Assembly: GCA_903813345.2 (NCBI GenBank)
Contig: CAIIXF020000010.1
Span: 16,813,181 to 16,877,180 of the forward strand
DNA from: Owenia fusiformis
Lineage: Eukaryota > Annelida > Polychaeta > Sabellida > Oweniidae
Direction of reading: 5' to 3'
Length of the DNA stretch: 64,000 nucleotides
Under the pieces are notes generated by a model. The model searched no databases and was not told the DNA's origin. It worked only from the letters and a program-made list of their open reading frames with translations. Positions 55,690 through 64,000 of this stretch are shown here, in pieces; the first letter of the stretch is position 1, and the number at the start of each line of letters is the position of its first letter. A program made the translations under genes and the position numbers.

Positions 55690-56415
55690 CACAACAGTAC
55701 GTATGGTAACTCAACTGGTAGTTTTACTTCAAGACTGTGGATCTGACTCTCTCTCTAAACAACAGTTGTACATAGTCCAGGGTCTTGAAACAAAACTTCT
55801 CAACTGGTATCAAAAGTTAAATGTTTGGACTTGAATGGTATTTGGTTTAGCTGATAAATGTTTTAGATAAAAGAATACTTTTAAAAATGAATTTAAAGCG
55901 AACGGTTTAAAATCATCAATTGGGCAAATGAGAGAAAATAAAGTATCCAGTTGTTGGTTTGGTCCTTCATTTTTCACTTTGGAAGTTCCTTACAAACATA
56001 AGCGAACAAACCAGGAACTGGTATTTAATTGGGCTAAATCTGCCAGATTGCATGATGCACAGGATGTCAGTTGAATTTGGTTAAGTGTCAACCAATAGTA
56101 ATTTAGAGGGATTAGTTTTGTTATATTGATTTGACGAATGAGTCTAGATACTAATAATAACACTAATGCGTTTTCAAAGCAGATGTTTTAATGGAAATAT
56201 ATCAGTGATGAAATTAATCCAAAAATCCTCACATTATCTTGATGATTCGTGTGAATACATCCACTTCAAGCATTGGTTCACCATTACATTCCCATTACGA
56301 GATTGCCTTTATCCATCAATGATTTTAAAAAGTCCAATTTGGTAAAACATTAGGATACCAGTACTCATCTTCTCTTTTTACAACGCTCTGGTTTGGGATT
56401 TGATATTACCTCAAA
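55690..56415. other. Intergenic DNA
   Basis: No gene or repeat was recognised. Confidence 0.4.
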
Positions 56416-56712
56416 GAGGATTGGCTCCCAGGATCGGCTATCGATATTTTCCAACAATAGAATCGTCGAAATGTCGTTATTTTCTGAAATTATTACCGAC
56501 TATAAATTTAAAATAAACAGTCCAAAAAATTCGAACCAATATCTCGATCATTTCTTGTGAGTTTTGGAATTTTTCATTTTTCAATAAGACCAAAATTCAC
56601 GATTCAAATGTTGAAGTGAACAAAATGGTGGCTGTTTGAATTCAAATTTTGAATCACGACATTTCCATATATGGGACAGATTATCGATGTTGCACTCTGG
56701 GAGCCGATCCTC
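56416..56712. mobile_element. 297-bp inverted-repeat element
   Basis: 'gaggattggctcccag' at the left pairs with 'ctgggagccgatcctc' at the right, and 'gaaatgtcg' with 'cgacatttc' farther in. Arms are about 70 bases and diverged. No target duplication was identified. Confidence 0.65.
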
Positions 56713-58540
56713 ATTGATTTTACATGATAAACTTTGTCTGCCCTCGCAGACCTATAAACCAAATGCTAAAAGGCGGTAGAAATAATATTTGAATAAAGAG
56801 GGCAGGCCAATTAATATGTGTGAGGAAGGTTAATAGCATTTTACTGCCACTGCCATCTTTATATCGGCCCAAAACCTATACGACATTATTACTCTTTGTT
56901 GACAGTGGGCGCCACTTCACCTTGGTGGGCACCGAAAAGAACTAAAGGCTGGGTGTATTATTTTTAATTTGGGCTGTGTTTGTCTTAGTTCCTTTTGATT
57001 TTCAGGTCGCCCCTGATAACGCATTTCTTTTCGCATTTCATTCTAATTTCAGTTTTGGCAATTTCTACATAAAATTATACGACAAAGGCCTAACAATCCT
57101 TATCTTGTTCAGTTCTTAAGGCCTAGTTAATTTCTATGTCAATGATGAAATAAATTGTATCATCATGAATAATTCAGAGCATTAGTCATTCTGATCCGTC
57201 TCTCATTTTTACATAGTGTTGTAGACATTAAGGTACCAGTGCACCAATCAGGTTTAAAGCCATCGACAGCCCCCATCTGGTCTTATTCAGACAAAATGCA
57301 ATGGCAGCCCAGTATATCTTGATAATCAAGCTGTTTCAAATGACTAAAATATGACTGAATGAGTACAAGTGTTGCTTAAAGCTCAGTTAATGTAATGGAA
57401 CATTAGATGGCGCCATCACAGCAAAAGAGTAGAATTTTCTGATATTAGGTAATAAGGAAGAATAAACATGATTAAGATCTGAGCAGGATATATCTATTTG
57501 CAAATAATCATACTAGGATCAACTCGAATTCATCATCATTATCCTCCATCAGTCAATGCATTTATTTCCAAATTATTTTCGCACTGTTGAATAATTTGTC
57601 TTAAGGAATAATTGGGCCAAGGCGACATCTATTGGCAAAATGATGTTGCTTTTGCCGTTTTCATACTAGAATCTAAATTTAGAATAAGACGTTTCGGAGA
57701 CTATAGTCTTATAGACTTATGGCCTCAAATAGTAATTTTTTATTACATATGGTAGGAAAAACAGAATTGTCCTGAGGTGCATGCTGTATAGAAGTACGAC
57801 TTGGAGGAATTGTTGAGGTCACACTTATATGCCTGACATACTTTCTTTCACATCGACATGGGGTGGTTTTGAGACTCAGAGCCCTTTATCGTTTGGTAGA
57901 AACAAGTCCCATCTTGCCCCATCGAGAATGAACATGTCCATTCTTTCCATGGGGCATCGTGGGATTTTCGATCATATAACGTGTTGTGTGAAGCCCAACA
58001 CACACCGATGGGGCACGGTGGGATTTGATGGGACTCGATGGTACCCGATGGGGCACGATGGGGCTCGCAAGCTTCCTCTAGATATAACCAGAACATTTAT
58101 TCCGAATTCTTCGTGAAATGTCAATTTTACAACTACTCTAAGAGCGAGGAGGAAAATTCTTAATAAATGGAGTATAGTTGGTTTGGCAGCATTTTCAGTT
58201 AGAGGGAAGTCTTGGATGAAAATTCTACCTAGGTGATAGCTCCACAGAGTGGTACATAATTCTTTTTTTTCAGGGGTTAGCCCCCCACCCCCCAAAACCA
58301 CCCCTACCCCGGAAAGTAATTTTTTCATCTTCAATAATTTTAGATATCTTGATGTTTTTAAGTTACATACATAGACATTATATATATGAATCATTTGCAT
58401 AATAAGTAATGCCAATCACTCCGACAGAATTTGAAAAATAGTACAAAGTATGTACCCCAGGGGGCAAATTCGTGACCCATTTTTTACTATTTAGAGCCTC
58501 ACTTTTCAATCAGACACTGGAAGACATTGAAAAATTCCAT
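56713..58540. other. Intergenic DNA with a short GATGGGGCAC repeat
   Basis: At 57950-58070 the words 'cgatggggcac' and 'ggtgggattt' recur with small changes, a short degenerate tandem. The 147-residue minus frame at 57972-58415 crosses this repeat and a C run at 58281; it is not convincing as a gene. Confidence 0.4.
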
Positions 58541-58639
58541 GTGAAGTGCCCAGTAGCAGAACTATTAGTCCTGAAAGGTTCAAACTAATTGAATTAATAG
58601 GAGCCGAGAAAAAAATTGTTGATTTTTTGAAAAATTTGA

Positions 58640-59775
58640 CATTTTTGAGAGGGGTGATTTTGTGTATGACTATAGCTGATGCCTATGGTTTCCAGATCTA
58701 TCCTTCTTTGATGAAAAATATGGTTTTGAAGTATGGAACTAAGATGTAAAAAATAATTATAATGGGTTTTAAGGAAGTTTAATGTATAAACAAGTTCAAA
58801 ATTTGAAGAATTGTACAATATCAGGTCTGAATTTACAAATTTTAGGTAAGACCTTGGATGAGCCTTAAATTTTTTACATCTGTCCCCCTTTGATGATATT
58901 TATGGTTTTGTAGTGTGGAACTAAGATGTCCAAAATAATTTAGATGGTTTTTAAGAAGGTTTAAGGATTTAAACAAGTTCAAAATTTGAAGAATTGTACA
59001 ATATCAGGTCTGAATTTACGAATTTCAGGTTAGACCTTTGGTGAGCCATATATTTTTCACATCTGTCCCTCTTTGATGATATTTATGGTTTTGTAGTGTG
59101 AAACTAATATGTAAGAAATAACCTAGATGGTGTTGAAGAAGGTTTAAGGAATTTAATGAGTCCAAAATTTGAAGAATTGTACAATATCAGGTCTGAATTT
59201 ACGAATTTAAGGTATGACCTTGGATGACCCTTATGTTTTTACATCTATCCCTCTTTAATGATATTTATGCTTTTAAAGTAACGAACTAAAATGTAAAATA
59301 TAATTTAGATGAATTTTAAGAATGTTTAAGGATTTTAACAAGTTCAAAATTTGAAAAATTGTATAATATCCGGTCTGAATTTACGAATTTCAGGTAAGAC
59401 CTTTGGTGAGCCATATATTGTTTACATCTGTCCCTCTTTGATGATATGTATGGTATTGTAGTGTGGAACTAAGATGTAAAAAAAACAATAAAGATGGATT
59501 TTAAGAAGGTTTACGGATTTTCACATGTTCAAAATTTGAAAAATTGTATAATATCCGGTCTGAATTTACGAATTTCAGGTAAGACCTTTGGTGAGCCATA
59601 TATTGTTTACATTTGTCCCTCTTTGAAGATATTTATGGTCTTGTAGTGTAGAACTAAGATGTAAAAAAGATGTAAAAAACAATTAAGATGGATTTTAAGA
59701 AGGTTTAGTGATTTTCACATGTTCAAAATGTTGGCGCATTGTACAATATTAACACTACATTTCAAGTATAACCTT
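58640..59775 (+). repeat. ~183-bp satellite array, left arm
   Basis: About six monomers. The phrase 'ggtctgaattta' occurs at about 58824, 59007, 59190, 59372 and 59557, spacings of 182-185 bases. Other monomer words are 'gttcaaaatttgaa', 'attgtacaatatc' and 'tccctctttgatgatattta'. Confidence 0.9.
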
Positions 59776-60290
59776 GGTTGGCTCTAAACATTTAGAAAAA
59801 ATTGTTGACATGGGGTCCCAATTTATAATTTTTCATGGGGACTTCACTTGAAAGGAAATAATTTTTTTTAATAAAATCCACTGTATTTATGCCCAGAAAG
59901 TACTCATGGTGAAATGTATGACCGTCTAAAATCACTTGCCATACTGCACATGAACCTTTTTGAATATTTCTGGCTTATGTCATTCCTTTTCATGTCTATT
60001 TGCTAATAATCCCCAAAGTCCACACTTAATTTCAGGAAAACTAAAGATTTCTACAATAATGTATTATTTTTCCATAAGAATGGTTACCATTCTTATTATT
60101 TTGGGAAATTTAAACATTTTTCACCCATTTTTGCTTTTTGAATCCATTATTACTCCATCAATTTTTAACACATCATGAATCTTTTTGGAGATATTGTATT
60201 TGAGATTGTAAGGAATAGATTGGTACATGAATTGTACATGTTGCTTGTAATTTTGTCACACCCATAGATCTGATTCTGCCTTTAAACTTC
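59776..60290. repeat. Central spacer between inverted satellite arms
   Basis: Made of two dispersed modules: 59803-59952 matches 37778-37960 and 60035-60290 matches 28770-28990 (inverted). The plus frame 59960-60178 is repeat DNA. Confidence 0.65.
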
Positions 60291-60524
60291 CTTAAAACCC
60301 ATTTAAAGTATGTTTTACATCTAAGTTCCATACTACTAAACCATATATATCATCATAGAGAGATACATACCTGAAATTCGTTAATGTCAGAAGATATGAT
60401 ATTGTACAATTTGTCAAGTTTTGAACAGGTTTAAAACCCTAAACCTCCTTAAAACCCATCTAAATTATGTTTTACATCTTAGTTTAATACTACAAAACCA
60501 TATTTGTTATCATAGAGAGATATA

Positions 60525-61612
60525 CGAGGGGTGATCCAAAAGTCTTGGACGCCCTGCTCTAATTTTGTTGGTTTTTGATGAAATTACTTTAAACTTTCCA
60601 ATAATAAAGACCAACAACCTAACTACTTTGTGTATTAATTTCGAGGGGAAATGATATATTTTATGTAGTTTTCTAGATAGTTTTTAATATAGGGACCCTG
60701 CCACCCGGAACGGTATTCGCACATGGCAACTTTCATTCTTAAATGTTGCGGCCATTTCACTTGTTTCGCAAGTCTTGACCACTATCTTTCTTTGAATTTT
60801 GAGTGTTAAACCATGTTGGTTTACTTCCTTTGTTACTAGGCAACCAATTAATTGTGTTTTAGTTATAATGTTACATAGGACAATGGCCGTATATGTCAAA
60901 TTCTAAGAAAGTGACATCAGACAAGCAACCCTCATTCTGGTATCATTTTTGCTGCAAGATGGCTGCTGAAATGCAGAACATGAAAGAAATCAAAGTTGAA
61001 CAAAGAATACTACAAGATATTTTCACTATTATTGACCTCGAGCAGCTACCATATGCACAATACAGTCTAGATATGGCTCCGTGTGATTTTCTTCCTTTTC
61101 TCCAGAAAAAAGGAGGTTTGAAAGAATTTTCTTATTACTCATTGTATGAGGTTTAGAGTGGCACTCCAGCAGCATTTGTATCAAATAAGCAATGGCGATT
61201 TCATAAATGTCTTCCATAGGTAAAACGGTATGAAAAATGTGTTCAAATTCGTGGAAAATATGTTGAAAAGTAGGTCCTTATATGTGAATATGATGATGGC
61301 AGATGATACTCAGACTGAAAATCGAAAATTCTCTCATATCATGACTGGTGTTAGGTTGTGCACCTGCATCTAAAGTATTCGCCATATTATAACAGTTGTG
61401 ACGTGATTTGCTATTTTAAAATACCGTTCCGGGTGGCAGGGACCCGGTATTAAAAAATATTTAGAAAAGTAGCTAAAATATATTATTTTCTGTTGAAACT
61501 TATACACAAAGTTGTTAAGATGTTGATCTTCACTATCTGAAAGTTTCATGTAATTATATTAGAAAATAGCAAAGTTAGAGCGAGACGTCCAAGACTTTTG
61601 GATCACCCCTCG
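60525..61612 (+). mobile_element. Internally deleted mariner-like element with 193-bp inverted repeats
   Basis: The ends CGAGGGGTGATCCAAAAGTC and complement are flanked by TA (60523-60524, 61613-61614). The inverted repeats extend to 60717 and 61420, much longer than the ~30 bp usual for mariner. The interior keeps only the last third of a transposase. It sits in a satellite monomer, so it is younger than the array. Confidence 0.85.
61030..61265 (+). pseudogene. Mariner-type transposase C-terminal remnant
   Basis: LPYAQYSLDMAPCDFLPF corresponds to the PPYSPDLAPCDFFLF block of mariner transposases and includes the last catalytic aspartate (DMAPCD). Downstream, in another frame, come FHKCLP, KRYEKCVQIRGKYVEK, the usual F.KC....RW.KCI...G.YFE ending. 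A stop at 61154-61156 and at least one frame change separate the two parts, and the N-terminal DNA-binding region and first catalytic aspartate are missing. In the intact family this enzyme cuts and pastes the element at TA; this copy cannot encode it. Confidence 0.65.
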
Positions 61613-64000
61613 TATGTAAAAAACGAATAAGGGCCATTCACAGTTATACCTAAAATTAATAAATTCCAGACCTGTTATTATACAATTCTTCAATTTTTTT
61701 ATATTGTTTAAACCTTAAGCTTCTTTAAAACCTGTCTAAATTTTGTTTAACATCTTAGTTCAACACTACTAAAGCATATGTGTCATCAAAAAGGGATAGA
61801 TGTAAAAAACATAAGGCTCACCTTAATACCCAAAATTCATTAATATCAGCTCTGATATTGTACAATTCGTCAAAATTTGAACTTGTTTAAAACCTTAAAC
61901 TTCTTTAAAACCTGTCTAAATTTTGTTTTACATCTTAGTTCAACACTACTATGACATCAAAAAGGGATAGATGTAAAAAAACATAATACCTAAAATTCAT
62001 TAATATCAGCTCTGATATTGTACAATTTGTGAAAATTTGAACTTATTTAAAACCTTAAACTTCTTTAAAACCCATCTTGATTATGTTTTATATATTAGCT
62101 CTACACTACTAAATCATATATATCATCTAAAAAGGATAGATGTAAAAAATATAAGGGCCAAGCAAGGTTATACTTTAAATTCATTTATAAATTTTAAAAT
62201 TCATTTCAGATTTGATATTGTACAATACGCCAAGATTTTGAACTTGTTTAAAATGTTAAGCTTCTTTAAAATCGATGTAAATTATGTTATACATATCTCC
62301 ACACAACTAAACCAAATATATCATGAAAAGCGGATAGGTGTTAAAAGCATATGGACTAACCAAGGTTATACTTGAAATTCATTCATTGCAGACCTGATAT
62401 TGAACAATTCTTCAAATTAAAATCCTTAAACCTTCTTATAATGCATCTAAATTATTTTTTACATCTTAGTTCCACACTACAAAACCAAACATATCATCAA
62501 AGAGGGATAGGTGTAAAAAAAATATAAGGCTCATCCAAGGTCTTACTTAAAATTTGCAAATTCAGACCTGATATTGTACAATTTTTCAAATTTTGAACTT
62601 GTTAGAATCCTTAAACCTTCTAAAAATTCATCTAAACTATATTTTACATCTTAGTTCCATACCATAAAACTATAACTGTCATTAAAGAGGGACAGATGTA
62701 AAAAATAAAAGAGTTGTCCAAGGTCATACCTATAATTCGAAAATTCAGACCTGTATAATTCTTTAAATTTTGGACTCAAAAATCCCTAAACACTCTTCAA
62801 AACCATCTTAATCATTTTTAACATCTTAGTTCCACTTTACAAAACAATACATCATCAAAGAGTGACAAATGTAAAACATAAGAGCCATCCAAGGTCTTAC
62901 CTGAAATTCGTAAATTCAGACCTGATATTGTACAATTTTTTCAAATTTGGAACTTGTTAAAATCCTTAAATCTCTTAAAATGCATCTAAATTATATTTTA
63001 CATCTTAGTTTCACACTATAAAACCATAAATATCATCAAAGAGGAACAGATGTAAAAAACAAAAGGGTCGTCCAAGGTCATACCTGAAATTCGAGAATTC
63101 AGACCTGATATTGTACAATTCTTCAAATTTTGGACTCATTGAAATCCCTAAACACTCTTCAAAACCATCTAAACCATTTTTACATCTTAGTTCCACAGTA
63201 CAAAACAATACATATCATCAAAGAGTGACAGATATAAAAACATAAGAGCCATCCAAGGTCTTACCTGAAATTCGTAAATTCAGACCTGATATTGTAAAAT
63301 TCTTCAAATTTTGAACTAGTTAAAAATCCTTAAACCTTCTTAGAATTCATCTAAATTATATTTTACATCTTAGTTCCACACTATAAAACCATAAATACCA
63401 TCAAAGAGGGAAGGTTTTAAAAGACATAAGGGTCATCCAAGGTCATACCTGAAATTCATAAATTCAGACCTGATATTGTACAATTCTTCAGATTTTGGAC
63501 TCATTTAAAATCCTTAAACTTTCTTCAAATCAATCTTAATTATTTTTTACTAATTAGTTTCACACTACAAAACCATACATATCATCCAAGAGGGACAAAT
63601 GTAAGGAATATAAGGCTCATCCAAGCTCTTACCTGAAATTCGTAAATTCAGACCTGATATTGTACAATTCTTCAAATTTTGAACTTGTTAAAATTCTTAA
63701 ACCTTCTTAAAAACCATCTAAATTATTTTGTACATCTTAGTTTCATACTACAAAACCATAAATATCATCAAAGGGGGACAGATGTAAAAAATCTAAGGCT
63801 CATCCAAGGTCTTACCTAAAATTTGTAAATTCAGACCTGATATTGTACAATTCTTGGAATTTTGAACTTGTTTAAAACATGAAACTTCCTTAAAACCCAT
63901 TTTAATTATTTTTTACATCTTAGTTCCATACTTCTAAACCATATTTATCATCAAAGAGGGATAGATCTGGAAACCATAGGCATCAGCTATAGTCATACAC

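Larger units (their letters stand above)
60291..64000 (-). repeat. ~180-bp satellite array, right arm (inverted, continues past window)
   Basis: The same monomer as 58640-59775 in reverse complement: 'cagacctgatattgtacaat' recurs roughly every 160-200 bases, about 14-15 times including diverged copies. The last ~130 bases (63870-64000) are the complement of 58660-58800, the outermost monomer of the left arm. Interrupted by the mariner-like element at 60525-61612. Confidence 0.85.

Noticed and set aside
57972-58415. 147-residue minus-strand frame
   Set aside because: It crosses a short degenerate tandem repeat and a C run; composition is that of the repeat.
1-64000. CRISPR array or prokaryotic operon
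   Set aside because: No regularly spaced identical short repeats with unique spacers, no ribosome-binding-site-led gene strings. The tandem repeats seen have no spacers, and the splice donor and element types are eukaryotic.

Overview
The window is an AT-rich, gene-poor, repeat-crowded piece of an animal nuclear genome, most likely a marine invertebrate. Three things point there. One exon of a class A neuropeptide-type GPCR ends at the classic intron inside the E/D-R-Y arginine codon. A Ngaro-type tyrosine-recombinase retroelement is present, a group common in echinoderms, cnidarians, molluscs and fish. Dozens of miniature inverted-repeat and foldback elements fill the rest. I cannot place the species; an echinoderm- or hemichordate-like source is only a guess.

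Layout. 1-20 kb: no host gene recognised; foldback elements at 4.3, 6.0-7.1, 8.3-9.1, 16.7-18.1 and 19.1 kb lie in anonymous AT-rich DNA. 20.4-25.2 kb: one young Ngaro-like retroelement with the diagnostic split direct repeats (A1 - coding region - B1 - A2 - B2), carrying a nested 378-bp DNA element. 26.4-27.0 kb: a foldback element with internal 44-bp tandem repeats. 28.1-28.6 kb: the GPCR exon, the only convincing host gene. 31.9 kb: a probable LINE tail. 33.2-42.1 kb: two separated, decayed pieces of one protein ending in a tesmin/TSO1-like CXC cysteine cluster, bracketed by a ~130-bp inverted repeat and split by several kilobases of later insertions. This looks like the remains of a large terminal-inverted-repeat transposon of a family I cannot name. 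43-48 kb: nested foldbacks and mini-elements. 49.5-51.2 kb: an apparently exact 882-bp tandem duplication. 52-57 kb: foldbacks, a 23-bp minisatellite and three very small palindromes. 58.6-64 kb: a ~180-bp satellite in two arrays of opposite orientation around a central spacer, with an internally deleted mariner-like element inside the right array; the right arm reaches the window edge.

The parts do not form a pathway. The window is best read as a stack of dated insertions: satellite before mariner; large CXC-encoding element before the 4-kb inverted-repeat element that splits it; Ngaro before the 9-bp-target-site mini-element; large palindromes before the small palindromes inside them. The observations most worth checking are the CXC-encoding element, the ~80-bp mini-element family with 9-bp target duplications, the inverted satellite and the exact tandem duplication. 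All repeat relationships were found by eye; percent identities were not computed.
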